In this document: piece after piece, positions 1 to 9,177 of the stretch
Layout of the letters: each line of letters begins with the position of its first letter
How positions within the stretch are numbered: position 1 is the stretch's first letter
From: Mycobacterium sp.
GTDB taxonomy: Bacteria; Actinomycetota; Actinomycetes; Mycobacteriales; Mycobacteriaceae
Direction of reading: 5' to 3'
DNA length: 40,507 bases
Assembly (NCBI RefSeq): GCF_025933915.1
Contig: NZ_JAICZA010000027.1
Coordinates: 1-40,507, forward strand
Program-made: the position numbers and the translations under genes
The notes under the pieces: generated by a model
Seen by the model: only the letters and a program-made list of their open reading frames with translations
What the model was told of the DNA's origin: nothing
The model's database searches: none

Positions 1-2
1 CC

Positions 3-1304
3 GTATCGCCAGGAATGCCAGGCGTTCAGGGTGGTGGCATGTCGATGTCACCGGCCGGTCTCGGCCAGGGCCCTCAGCCCAACCTCGCCCAATCTTTCAC
101 GTCCGGCTTGGCGACCGGCCAGGCGACAGGCCCTGGGGGGCAAGCGTTTTCGGCGGGGACTCTAAACGCGTTCGACGGCGGGGCGCCTCAAACTGCTCAA
201 GCGGCACCGGCAGTAACGCCGACCGTGCCCAGCGCCGGAGCATTCATCGCGGCAACGCCCCCCGTCGACGCACCCCCGGCCACGGCACCCGCGCCGTCGA
301 CCACGGGCGGTGCCACTCCAGTGTCACCAGCGGTGATGACCGGGGGTTGGTCGTCGCCCGCAGCGACCGTCGGAGGTGGTCCGTCCGTTCCCTCGGGGTC
401 GTTGCCCGCCTACGGTTCTGACCTACGCCCACCCGTTGTGGCGCCCCCGTCCATGCCGTCCGCCCCGGCCGGTCCGGTCTCGGGCGCGCCGGTAGCGCCT
501 TCGCCGGCGTCGTCGCCGTCGGCGGGCGGACCGCTGGTGTCGCCAGTAGAGCGGAGCGCTTCAGCAGGCGCTGCAGGGCAAGCCGGCGCGGGTTCTTCGG
601 CGATGGCCAGCGCTTCGGCAGCGTCCGCGGCAACTGGCGCGACCGCCGGCGCGGCTTCCGCAAGGGCGGCCGAACAGCAGCGGCTCCAGCGGCTCGTCGA
701 CGCGGTCGCTCGCCAGGAGCCGCGGCTGTCGTGGGCGGCCGGGCTGCGCGACGACGGCACCACCACGCTGCTGGTCACCGATCTCGCCGGCGGATGGATA
801 CCGCCCCACGTGCGGTTGCCCGCCCACGTAACCCTGCTCGAGCCGACGGCGCGGCGCCATGACGCCAACGTCGTGGACCTGCTTGGCGCCATCACGGTCG
901 CGGCCGCCCACCACGCCAACACCTATGTCGCCGAGCCGGGTTCCGACGAACCCGTGCTCAGCGGCGATCGGCCGGCCCGGTCGGCCGCGCCCCGCGTCGA
1001 TGAGATCGGCCCCACTTTGGTCGAAGCGGTGCGCCGCCGCGACGGCCTGCCGCGGATCGCGCAGGCCGTCGCTGCGCCCGCGGTGCGAAAGACGGGTGTT
1101 CTGGAAAGCGAAATCGAGATGTTGCGCGAATGCGTCGCCGACATTCAGCACGCGGTGTTGGCTGCTTATCCCAATCATGAGCCGGCGTCGGTTGGGGATT
1201 GGATGCTTTTGGCGGCGATCGAGGCATTGATCGACGGCCATGAGTACCTCACCAATTATCACCTGGCCTGGTTCGACGCGATCAGCCACCGAGGCGGTTC
1301 GTAG
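3..1304 (+). CDS. Ala/Pro-rich ESX-2-associated protein (Rv3899c-like), 5' end cut by window
   Basis: The reading frame is open to the window edge, so the true start probably lies outside; the first in-frame ATG is at 15. Counting from that ATG, residues 1 to about 215 are low-complexity Ala/Pro/Gly/Ser sequence. The rest, to residue 429, looks globular, with a predicted secretion-locus type C-terminal domain rich in W and H. M. tuberculosis Rv3899c, next to the ESX-2 genes, has the same plan of a disordered Ala/Pro-rich N-terminus and a folded C-terminus of similar total size. The gene lies upstream of, and in the same direction as, eccB2/eccC2. Its molecular function is unknown. The Rv3899c equivalence rests on position, composition and length rather than on an alignment. 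Confidence 0.75.
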   Translation, partial: VSPGMPGVQGGGMSMSPAGLGQGPQPNLAQSFTSGLATGQATGPGGQAFSAGTLNAFDGGAPQTAQAAPAVTPTVPSAGAFIAATPPVDAPPATAPAPSTTGGATPVSPAVMTGGWSSPAATVGGGPSVPSGSLPAYGSDLRPPVVAPPSMPSAPAGPVSGAPVAPSPASSPSAGGPLVSPVERSASAGAAGQAGAGSSAMASASAASAATGATAGAASARAAEQQRLQRLVDAVARQEPRLSWAAGLRDDGTTTLLVTDLAGGWIPPHVRLPAHVTLLEPTARRHDANVVDLLGAITVAAAHHANTYVAEPGSDEPVLSGDRPARSAAPRVDEIGPTLVEAVRRRDGLPRIAQAVAAPAVRKTGVLESEIEMLRECVADIQHAVLAAYPNHEPASVGDWMLLAAIEALIDGHEYLTNYHLAWFDAISHRGGS

Positions 1305-1432
1305 CGGGTTCTCAATCGTCGGGTGAATACCGTTCGTGGCGCTTTGTGCCAAAATGACGGTACGAGTAATCGGCAGCGCCTGGATAAGCCTCGAACGTTT
1401 GCGGGCTTTCCGACTGGGGTGGAGGTGAGATT

Positions 1433-2344
1433 GTGGGTACTCCCGGCGGACCCATCCGATTTGATTTGCCAACTACTTTTGGGCTAGGTAGCGGGCCACC
1501 AGCGAATATCCCCAGGCCGTTTCCTGTTCCGCCGGGCGGCGCCTCGCCCGGCGACGGTGGGCAAGGGATGGTCGGAGCGGCCGGCAACGCTGGCGTCCCC
1601 CAAGACGCCGCCGACGCGGCAGCGGCCGACGCGGACCGCCGCGCTCATGCCGCCGACGCCGCGGCGAAGTTCCCGGCCAATGAGGCAAACGGGCAGCAAG
1701 AGATGCAGATGATCCAGCAGATGCTGTCCAGCGTGACGGGCGCACTCGGTGGCGCGATGGGTGGCGTCATGGGGCCGATGACTCAGCTTCCTCAGCAGGC
1801 GATGCAGGCCGGCCAGAGCGCCCTCCAGCCGCTGATGAGCGCGGTTCAGGGCGCGCATGGCGCGGCGGGCCTCGCCGACAGTGCGCATCTGGTCGACAGT
1901 GTCGGTGCGGGCGGCTCCGGCCTGGGTGGCGGCTCCGGCGGCGGTGGTGGCCTCGGGGGTGGCGGCACGGTTCCGGCCAGCTCGCTGGGTCCGCCGCCCG
2001 TGCCGACATCGTCGCCGCCGACGACGCCGGCAGGCGCCAAAGCTCCGATGATGCCGCCCGCCGGCGGCATGCCCGCCATACCCGGACAGACCGGAATGAC
2101 CGGGATGCCGATGATGCCCCCGGGGGCGATGGGCGCCGGTGGCGAAGGCGGCAACAAGGACAAGCCGGTCGAGAAGCGGGTGACGGCCCCGGGTGTGCCC
2201 AACGGCCAGCCCGTCAAGGGCCGCCTGACGATCCCGCCGAGCGCTCCGGGCACCAAACCCGGCGAGGCCAAGCCGACGGTGGTCACCAATAGGCCCAACC
2301 GCCGGATCGTGATCATGCCGTCCGAGGACGAACCCAAGGACTAG
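1433..2344 (+). CDS. Gly/Pro/Met-rich ESX-2-associated hypothetical protein
   Basis: This is a 303-residue protein starting with GTG at 1433, chosen because a strong GGAGGTGA ribosome site ends two bases before it. An Ala/Asp/Gln-rich helical stretch (residues about 55-150, including a QQEMQMIQQML segment) is followed by a Gly tract near residues 160-185. A Pro/Met-rich linker and a basic Pro-rich tail ending NRRIVIMPSEDEPKD complete it. The composition recalls Esp/WXG-associated helical proteins, but I see no WXG or YxxxD secretion signal that I would trust. In M. tuberculosis this slot holds the two shorter genes Rv3898c and Rv3897c; a single intact gene here may be their unsplit form. That is inferred from position and size only. 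Confidence 0.7.
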   Translation: MGTPGGPIRFDLPTTFGLGSGPPANIPRPFPVPPGGASPGDGGQGMVGAAGNAGVPQDAADAAAADADRRAHAADAAAKFPANEANGQQEMQMIQQMLSSVTGALGGAMGGVMGPMTQLPQQAMQAGQSALQPLMSAVQGAHGAAGLADSAHLVDSVGAGGSGLGGGSGGGGGLGGGGTVPASSLGPPPVPTSSPPTTPAGAKAPMMPPAGGMPAIPGQTGMTGMPMMPPGAMGAGGEGGNKDKPVEKRVTAPGVPNGQPVKGRLTIPPSAPGTKPGEAKPTVVTNRPNRRIVIMPSEDEPKD

Positions 2345-2444
2345 CACCATCCGACCGAAAGGTGAGTGGTCGGGTAGTTCGGCCGCCAGTAATGTCGTCA
2401 TGTAATCGCGGCCGGCCGACCCCAAGGCATACTGGATTGCCCGT

Positions 2445-2467
2445 TATTGACAGCAGAACTGTCAATA
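2445..2467. promoter_or_regulatory. Inverted repeat containing a TTGACA box upstream of the SLT-like/eccB2/eccC2 genes
   Basis: Two perfect 9-base arms (TATTGACAG and CTGTCAATA) are separated by five bases. They lie in the 255-base gap after the Gly/Pro-rich gene and about 135 bases before the next start. The left arm holds a perfect -35 hexamer, TTGACA, at 2447-2452; the right arm holds its mirror. No clear -10 box sits at the ideal distance, although TATGAG at 2478-2483 is possible with a long spacer. There is no T-run, so a terminator is unlikely. It could be an operator-covered promoter giving independent expression of the three following genes. Confidence 0.4.
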
Positions 2468-2599
2468 CGTGCATGCTATGAGGTACGTCTGCAGCGACCG
2501 CGGAATCCGCGGCCAGGAGGGTGTGGGAGTACTAACTCGAGTGTCCGGCAAGGATGCGGCGCCGTGGCGGCGCGCAGGTGGATTGGTGCGGGGAGGTCG

Positions 2600-3472
2600 A
2601 TGACCGATCCCCGGAGAATGCAAGCGGTCGCGGTGTTGGCCCGCGCCCACCATCTGTTCGCCGGTGCGGTGAGAACGGACCGTATCGGTGACGCACCCGC
2701 CCAGGCGGACGCGCACGCTGAAGCGAGATCGCACAGCGCCTCTGGGCTGCCCCCCGCGGCGTCGGCACGGGCGAGCGCCGCCCTAAAGCGGCTAAGTCGA
2801 GCGGGCCACACCGACCGGGCGCTCGGGGCCGTCATCGCGGCGGCGCGGGCCGATCACGCGCGCGGCCGCACGGCGACGCGAGCGGTCCTCGAAGACGCCG
2901 AAACGGACGCGACCCCGGCCGCCGATACGCCGATGGGTCGGCGAGAGGCCATGGCGCGCATGGCGACAAGGTTGCGGACACAGCACCGCCACATCGCCCG
3001 ATCCCGACGGCGGGCAAGGCTGCTCGCGCGGCGGCTGCGACGCTTAAACTACCGACACAGGCCGTCGACAGCGATGCACAGCAACCAGGCCAGCGGACGC
3101 CCGGCGGTCCTGGCGGCCATCCGTAAAGCCCTGGACATCAAGGGTATTCACGGCCCGGCGGCGCGGGCCCGCTGGGAGCGCGGCATGGATCTGGTGGCCC
3201 GGCGCGAGTCCAACTACAACGCAAACGCGATCAACAATTGGGATTCCAACGCGGTACGGGGCACCCCCAGCAAGGGCGCCTGGCAATTCATCGCGCCGAC
3301 CTTCGCGGCCTATCACCAGCCGGGAACATCGCGCGACATTCACAACCTGGTGGCGCAGGCGTGCGCGTTCATCAACTATGCGATGGGCCGTTACGGGGTC
3401 GCCGCCGACGCGTCGAATCTCGCCGATCGGATTCAGCAGGCCGATCCTCACCGAGCGCCCAAGGGGTACTGA
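2600..3472 (+). CDS. Lysozyme/transglycosylase (SLT)-like protein, Rv3896c-like
   Basis: The protein has 290 residues if it starts at the ATG at 2600, which follows GGGAGG; an upstream TTG at 2447 is possible but would read through a non-coding-looking stretch. Residues 1-165 are Arg/Ala-rich and helical. Residues about 190-290 form a transglycosylase-like domain with a candidate catalytic Glu203 (ARRESNYN) and the typical GAWQFIAPTF segment with following aromatic residues. No signal peptide is evident, as is common for ESX-encoded hydrolases. M. tuberculosis Rv3896c (about 300 residues) occupies the same place directly before eccB2. The stop is two bases from the eccB2 start. A likely role is local peptidoglycan remodelling for the secretion machine, which is inference. 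Confidence 0.8.
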   Translation: MTDPRRMQAVAVLARAHHLFAGAVRTDRIGDAPAQADAHAEARSHSASGLPPAASARASAALKRLSRAGHTDRALGAVIAAARADHARGRTATRAVLEDAETDATPAADTPMGRREAMARMATRLRTQHRHIARSRRRARLLARRLRRLNYRHRPSTAMHSNQASGRPAVLAAIRKALDIKGIHGPAARARWERGMDLVARRESNYNANAINNWDSNAVRGTPSKGAWQFIAPTFAAYHQPGTSRDIHNLVAQACAFINYAMGRYGVAADASNLADRIQQADPHRAPKGY

Positions 3473-3474
3473 GC

Positions 3475-4962
3475 ATGCCGCTGAGTTTGTCCAACCGCGA
3501 CCAGAATTCTGGGCACCTGTTCTACAACCGGCGGCTGCGCGCGGCCACCACGCGCTTCACGGTGCGCATGAAACACGACGACCGCAAACAGACCGCCGCG
3601 CTGGTGCTGTCGGTCCTCCTGGTGGCCATCGCCTCGGGCTGGATGCTGCTTCTGAACGTGCTGAAACCTACTGGCATCGTGGGTGATTCGGCGATCATCG
3701 GCGACCGCGACTCCGGGGCGCTCTACGCCAAGATCGACGGCCGGCTGTATCCGGCGCTGAATTTGACGTCCGCGCGACTGGCGACGGGGACGGCGAATCA
3801 GCCGACGTGGGTGAAACCCGCTGAGATAGCGAAGTATCCGACCGGGCCGCTGGTCGGCATCCCGGGAGCGCCGGCGGCGATGCCGGTCCATCGGGGTGCG
3901 ACCTCGGCCTGGGCGGTATGCGACACGGCGGGCCGCCCGCGCAGCCCGGAAAGGCCGCTGGTGACCTCGATCGCCGGGCAACTCGATGCCTACGACCGCG
4001 CCACCCCGCTGAGCGACGACGCCGGCCTGCTGGTCACGTTCGAGGGCAACACTTATGTGATCTGGGGCGGCAAACGCTCCCAGATCGACCCGGTGAACCG
4101 AGCGGTCACCTTGAGCTTGGGACTCGACCCGGGAGTGACGCCGCCGGTGGAGATTTCACGGGCCCTGTACGACGCACTGCCCGCGACCGAGCCGCTTGGC
4201 GTCCCCGAGGTACCCCTGGCCGGCACCCCGTCGACGTGGGTGTCGGGCTCGCAGGTTGGCGCGGTGCTGCAGGCCCAAACCGCCAGCGGCGGCAAGCAGT
4301 TCTACGTTCTGTTGCCCGAGGGCGTGCAAAAAGTCACCAGCTTCGTCGCGGACCTGTTGCGCAGCGCCAACTCCTACGGGTCGACGGCGCCGCGCGTGGT
4401 GACGCCCGACGTGTTGGTCAACATCCCCGAGGTGACCTCGCTGGCTGTGGACTACTACCCGACCAAGCGCCTCAATTTCATTGATACCGCGGCCGATCCG
4501 ACGACCTGCGTCGGCTGGGAGAAGGGGTCGACGGATCCGCGGGCCCGCGTCGTGGTCTACAACGGGCGCGGGCTGCCGACGCCGTCCTACCTGGACAACC
4601 GGATCGTTCATCTGGTGCGTGACGACCGCGACCCGGCGTCGGTGGTCGCAAACCAGGTCCTGGTGTTGCCGGGTGCGGCGAACTTCGTGACGTCGACCAG
4701 CGGCGTGGTCACCTCGGACTCCCGCGAATCGTTGTTCTGGTTGTCCGACAACGGGGTTCGGTTCGGGATCGCCAACGACGAGACGACGCTGCGGGCGCTG
4801 GGGCTTGATCCGGGCTCGGCGGTGCAAGCGCCCTGGCCGCTGCTACGCACATTCGCTGCCGGGCCCGCACTGTCAAGGGAGGCGGCGCTGTTGGCGCGTG
4901 ACACCGTGCCGGCGCTGGGCAAGGTGGCTGTGGTGACGACATCGGCGAAGCCGGGAGGCTAG
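3475..4962 (+). CDS. eccB2: ESX-2 type VII secretion core protein EccB2
   Basis: The protein has 495 residues, equal to what I recall for M. tuberculosis EccB2. A short cytoplasmic N-terminus opens with the family-typical NRDQNSGHLFYNRRLRAATTRF. One membrane helix spans about residues 40-62, and a large periplasmic domain with the EccB repeats follows (for example the VVGDSAIIGDRDSGALY-type strands after the helix). Two cysteines (in WAVCDTAG and TTCVGW) may form the conserved periplasmic disulfide. The ATG at 3475 follows AAGGGG and is two bases after the previous stop; three bases separate its stop from eccC2. EccB is part of the ESX membrane complex with EccC, EccD and EccE. The ESX-2 assignment comes from the neighbouring SLT-like and Rv3899c-like genes and from the unsplit eccC. 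Confidence 0.93.
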   Translation: MPLSLSNRDQNSGHLFYNRRLRAATTRFTVRMKHDDRKQTAALVLSVLLVAIASGWMLLLNVLKPTGIVGDSAIIGDRDSGALYAKIDGRLYPALNLTSARLATGTANQPTWVKPAEIAKYPTGPLVGIPGAPAAMPVHRGATSAWAVCDTAGRPRSPERPLVTSIAGQLDAYDRATPLSDDAGLLVTFEGNTYVIWGGKRSQIDPVNRAVTLSLGLDPGVTPPVEISRALYDALPATEPLGVPEVPLAGTPSTWVSGSQVGAVLQAQTASGGKQFYVLLPEGVQKVTSFVADLLRSANSYGSTAPRVVTPDVLVNIPEVTSLAVDYYPTKRLNFIDTAADPTTCVGWEKGSTDPRARVVVYNGRGLPTPSYLDNRIVHLVRDDRDPASVVANQVLVLPGAANFVTSTSGVVTSDSRESLFWLSDNGVRFGIANDETTLRALGLDPGSAVQAPWPLLRTFAAGPALSREAALLARDTVPALGKVAVVTTSAKPGG

Positions 4963-4965
4963 AGA

Positions 4966-7900
4966 ATGTCCAAGAAAGCGTTCCCCATCAACCGCGTCAA
5001 GATCGAGCCGCCGAAACCGGTTCGGGTAGCACCCAGCGCGCCGATCGCACTGCCGGAACGCGAGCCGCGCAATATCTGGGTGATGATCGGTGTGCCGGCG
5101 CTGATCGTCGCGCTCATCGGCACCATCGTCATGCTCTACGTCTCCGGTGTCCGCAGCCTGACCACGGGATTCTTCCCGCTGATGGGGATCGGCGCGTTCA
5201 GCATGCTGGCGTTCTCCGGCCGCTTCGGCCGTGCCCGCAAGATCACCTGGGGCGAAATGGAAAAGGGCCGTCGCCGCTACCTGCGCGACCTCGACGGCAA
5301 TCGCGACGAGATCCAGACCGCGGTGTGCGCGCAACGCGAATGGCAGAACTCCGTGCACGCCGACCCCCGCGGCCTGGGGGCCATCATCGGAGGCCCACGC
5401 ATGTGGGAACGGGGCCGCTCGGACGCGGACTTCCTGGAGGCGCGGCTCGGCACCGGCGTGCAGCACGCACCGGACTCGGTGCTCTCGGTGACCTGGCCCG
5501 ACATCGCTTCCGATGAGGAGCTCGAACCCGTCACCGGGCAGGCCCTTCGCGATTTCATCTTGGAACAGCGCAAGATTCGCGACATCGCCAAGGTGGTGAA
5601 CTTGCGGTCAGCGCCCGGATTCAGCTTCGTCGGCGAGGATCTGAACCGGCTGCGGTCACTGATGCGCTCGGTGTTGTGCTCGCTGGCGGTGTTTCACAAC
5701 CCACGCGACGTCAAGCTGATGGTGGTGACGCGCAACCCCGAGGTGTGGTCGTGGATCGTGTGGCTGCCGCACAACCTGCACGACGAACTCTTCGACGCGT
5801 GCGGGTTTCGGCGCCTGATCTTCGCCACACCGGAGGAACTCGAAGAGACCCTCGGCGCCGAGCTGCACATGAAGGGCAAGCGCGGCGCCTGGACGCCGCC
5901 CGCCGCGGCCAGCCCCACCGCCATGGGTTCGACGCTGGAATCCACAACGAACACGGTTGATTTGGGACCTCACCTGGTGATCGTCGACGACAACACCGGC
6001 AGCCCCGATGCCTGGGAGAGCGTCGTCGGCCAGGTCGGTAAGGCGGGAATCACGCTGCTGCGCATCGCCTCACGGATCGGCACCGGCGTGGGCTTCGCCA
6101 CCGACCAGGTGTTCGAGCTCAGCGAGCGACACAGCACACCTAGCGGTTCGAACAACGGCGAGATCGCTCTGCACCGAAACGGCTCGGACTCCGACGGCGA
6201 AGACGGCCGGCCGGCTCCGCTGCTGCGGGTGCGCAACAAGTTCTTCGCCCACGCCGACCAGCTCTCCGTGCACCGCGCCTACCGTTACGCGCGGGCAATG
6301 GCGCGCTGGTCGCCGACCAGCCGCAGCGAGATCGCCGATTCAGTCAGCGGCGCAACGGAATTACTGCGAGCCCTCGGGATAAACGACCCGCGCGACCTGG
6401 ACGTCGACCGGTTATGGGCCGAGCGGCGCGGTCGCGGCGACGAGCGCTGGTGCGAGGTCCCGGTCGGGGCCAAACCCAACGGCGAGCTGCAGAACGTCAC
6501 CATCCGCGCCAAGGACTTCGGCGGCTTCGGGTTCCACTCCGTGGTCATCGGCACTAGCGGCTCGGGCAAGTCGGAGTTCTTTTTGTCGTTGGTCTACGGC
6601 ATCGCGCTGACGCATTCGCCGGAGACGTTCAACGTCATCTTCGTCGACATGAAGTTCGAGTCGGCGGCCCAGGACATCCTGGGCATCCCGCACGTGGTGG
6701 CCGCGCTGTCGAACCTCGGCAAGGACGAGCGGCACCTCGCCGAGCGGATGCGCAGGGTCATCGACGGTGAGATCAAACAACGCTACGAGCTCTTCACCTC
6801 GGTGGGGGCGCGGGACGCCAACGACTACGAGGAGATCCGGCTCGCCGGGCGCGACCTGCCGCCGGTGCCGGTCCTGCTCGTCATCGTCGACGAGTACCTG
6901 GAGCTGTTCGCCAACCACGAGAAGTGGATCAACCTCATCATCCACATCGGTCAGGAAGGCCGCGGCGCCAACGTCTTCTTCATGTTGGGCGGCCAGCGCC
7001 TGGACCTGTCCTCGCTGCAAAAGGTCAAGTCCAACATCGCCTTCCGCATCGCGCTGCGCGCCGAGTCCGGCGACGACAGCCGCGAGGTGATCGGCTCGGA
7101 CGCCGCCTACCACCTGCCGTCGAAGGAGAACGGTTTCGGCCTGCTGAAGGTGGGGCCGCGCGAACTGGAGCCGTTCCGCTGCTTCTACCTCTCGGCCCCC
7201 TTCGTGGTGCCCAAGACCAAGGAAGTCGCCGCGACCGTCGATATGACCCTGACCAAACCCCGGCTGTACAACTGGCAATTCCAGCCATTGGACAGCGCCG
7301 ACGCCACGGCATTGGAAGCCGCCGCCGCGGTCGACGCCGAACCCGACGAATTCCTGTACTACGAGGACGGTTTCAAGCGGAAGAAGGTCGTGGACGTGCT
7401 GCGGGAGTCGTTGCACAGCGTGCCGCACCGCTCCCCGCGCCGGCCCTGGCTGGAGCCGCTGGAGGATCCGGAGCCCATAGACGTCCTGGCCGCGGGATAC
7501 CGGGGCAAGCCGTGGCATGTCGACTACGGCCGCAACGCGGGCCTGATGTTCCCGGTGGGTGTCATGGACATCCCCGAAGAGTCCAAGCAGATCGTGCACG
7601 CGGTCGACGCGCTGCGCAGCAACGTGATCGTGGTCGGCGCCAAGCAGCGAGGTAAGACGACCACATTGATGACGCTGATGTGTTCGGCGGCAACGATGTA
7701 CAGCCCCGCCCGCGTCACGTTCTTTTGCATCGGCGGGGCGACCCTTGCCCAGGCTGCATCGCTACCGCACGTCACCGACATCGTGTCGCCGAAGGACGCC
7801 GAGGGCATCGAACGCATTTTGAGCAGCATGGACGCCTTGATCGATGCCCGCGAAGACTCGTTCCGGCGGCTCAAGATCGATCTCGACGGCTTCCGCGAGC

Positions 7901-9177
7901 GCCGGTTCGGGCCCGGCAGCGACGGGCTGGGGGGCACCGACGCCAATGACCCGTTCGGCGATGTCTTCGTGGTGGTGGACGACTACGACGACCTGTATTC
8001 GAAAGACACCGTGCTCGGTGACCGCATCATCTCGTTGAGCAGCCGCGGTCCCGAGTACGGGGTGCATGTGATGTGCAGCGCCGGCGGCTGGATTCATGGG
8101 CAACGGCAGAGCCTGCTGCAAAACGCCACGGCGCGAATCCAATTGCGGTTGGCCGATCCGAGCGAGAGCCAGATGGGGCACTCGTCGCTCGAGTCGCGGG
8201 ACGCGGCACGCCGGACGCTGAACCGGCCGGGCTTCGGGTTGACGGACAGCTTGCACGAGCTACGCGTCGGCATGCCGGCCCTGACCGACCCGGCCACCGG
8301 CGCGATGGTCAGCATCGTCGACGTCGGGGCCCGCATCGCGGACGTGGCCGGCGTGACCAAGCACGCAACCCTGCAGCGGCTGCCGCAGCGGGTGGAACTC
8401 AAGGCGATCCTGGAGTACGAGGCCGCTCACCCGACCGATGACGACCTGTCGATCTCGTTTGCCATCGGCGAACGCCACGAATTGGGACCGGTCCCCATCA
8501 AGCTGCGCGAAAGCCCGGGTGTGATGATCCTGGGCCGGCAAGGTTGCGGAAAAACCTTGTCGCTGGTGGCAATCGGTGAGGCGATCATGAACCGCTTCAG
8601 TCCCGAGGAAGCGCAGCTGACGCTGATCGACCCGAAGACCGCCCCACACGGCCTGCGCGATCTGCACGGTCCCGGTTACGTGCGCGCCTACGCCTACGAC
8701 CAGGACGAAATCGACGAGGTGATCACGGCACTGGCCCAGCAGGTGCTGCTGCCCCGGCTGCCTCCCAAGGGCCTGAGCCAGGAGGAGCTGCGCGCCCTCA
8801 AGCCGTGGGAAGGCGCGCGGCACTTCGTGCTCATCGACGACATCGGAGACCTGCGCCCCGATCAGAGTTATCCGCCCAAGCCGCCGGTGGGCGCCGCGTT
8901 GTGGAAGCTGATGGAACGTGCCCGCCAGATCGGCCTTCACGTCTTCACCACTCGTAACAGCGCGAACTGGGCGACGCTGCAAATGGATCCGTGGATCAGG
9001 TTCCAGAACTCGGCGAAAGTGGCTCAGCTGTATATGGACAACGACCCGCAGAATCGGATCAACCGAAATGTTCGCGCGCAGGCACTGCCGCCGGGGCGTG
9101 GGCTGTTGGTGAGCGCGGACGGCGACGTCGAGGGCGTGCTGGTCGGACTGCCATCGTCGGTCATAACCCCGCAGTAA
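4966..9177 (+). CDS. eccC2: ESX-2 type VII secretion ATPase EccC2 (unsplit, three FtsK/SpoIIIE domains)
   Basis: The protein has 1403 residues. Two N-terminal membrane helices (about residues 38-64 and 69-88) precede a DUF/stalk region and three ATPase domains in tandem. Their Walker A motifs are GTSGSGKS (Lys535), GAKQRGKT (Lys897) and GRQGCGKT (Lys1196). Walker B stretches are LLVIVDEY, VFVVVDDYDDLY and HFVLIDDIGDL. As is known for EccC proteins, domain 1 has the canonical DE pair and drives transport, while the others are less canonical. All three look intact, so this is not a decayed pseudogene. Substrate genes expected just downstream are missing, and the stop at 9175-9177 overlaps the end of the opposing mmpL by 17 bases. 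The gene is probably co-transcribed with eccB2. Confidence 0.93.
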   Translation: MSKKAFPINRVKIEPPKPVRVAPSAPIALPEREPRNIWVMIGVPALIVALIGTIVMLYVSGVRSLTTGFFPLMGIGAFSMLAFSGRFGRARKITWGEMEKGRRRYLRDLDGNRDEIQTAVCAQREWQNSVHADPRGLGAIIGGPRMWERGRSDADFLEARLGTGVQHAPDSVLSVTWPDIASDEELEPVTGQALRDFILEQRKIRDIAKVVNLRSAPGFSFVGEDLNRLRSLMRSVLCSLAVFHNPRDVKLMVVTRNPEVWSWIVWLPHNLHDELFDACGFRRLIFATPEELEETLGAELHMKGKRGAWTPPAAASPTAMGSTLESTTNTVDLGPHLVIVDDNTGSPDAWESVVGQVGKAGITLLRIASRIGTGVGFATDQVFELSERHSTPSGSNNGEIALHRNGSDSDGEDGRPAPLLRVRNKFFAHADQLSVHRAYRYARAMARWSPTSRSEIADSVSGATELLRALGINDPRDLDVDRLWAERRGRGDERWCEVPVGAKPNGELQNVTIRAKDFGGFGFHSVVIGTSGSGKSEFFLSLVYGIALTHSPETFNVIFVDMKFESAAQDILGIPHVVAALSNLGKDERHLAERMRRVIDGEIKQRYELFTSVGARDANDYEEIRLAGRDLPPVPVLLVIVDEYLELFANHEKWINLIIHIGQEGRGANVFFMLGGQRLDLSSLQKVKSNIAFRIALRAESGDDSREVIGSDAAYHLPSKENGFGLLKVGPRELEPFRCFYLSAPFVVPKTKEVAATVDMTLTKPRLYNWQFQPLDSADATALEAAAAVDAEPDEFLYYEDGFKRKKVVDVLRESLHSVPHRSPRRPWLEPLEDPEPIDVLAAGYRGKPWHVDYGRNAGLMFPVGVMDIPEESKQIVHAVDALRSNVIVVGAKQRGKTTTLMTLMCSAATMYSPARVTFFCIGGATLAQAASLPHVTDIVSPKDAEGIERILSSMDALIDAREDSFRRLKIDLDGFRERRFGPGSDGLGGTDANDPFGDVFVVVDDYDDLYSKDTVLGDRIISLSSRGPEYGVHVMCSAGGWIHGQRQSLLQNATARIQLRLADPSESQMGHSSLESRDAARRTLNRPGFGLTDSLHELRVGMPALTDPATGAMVSIVDVGARIADVAGVTKHATLQRLPQRVELKAILEYEAAHPTDDDLSISFAIGERHELGPVPIKLRESPGVMILGRQGCGKTLSLVAIGEAIMNRFSPEEAQLTLIDPKTAPHGLRDLHGPGYVRAYAYDQDEIDEVITALAQQVLLPRLPPKGLSQEELRALKPWEGARHFVLIDDIGDLRPDQSYPPKPPVGAALWKLMERARQIGLHVFTTRNSANWATLQMDPWIRFQNSAKVAQLYMDNDPQNRINRNVRAQALPPGRGLLVSADGDVEGVLVGLPSSVITPQ

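Noticed and set aside
244..663. Long open frames on the minus strand opposite the Ala/Pro-rich gene
   Set aside because: High G+C third positions of the plus-strand gene create such shadows; no ribosome site and Arg/Pro-rich nonsense composition.
2447..2599. TTG start for the SLT-like protein at 2447
   Set aside because: The added residues are Arg/Cys/Gly-rich without a ribosome site and would cover the dyad at 2445-2467; the ATG at 2600 fits the known family length better.
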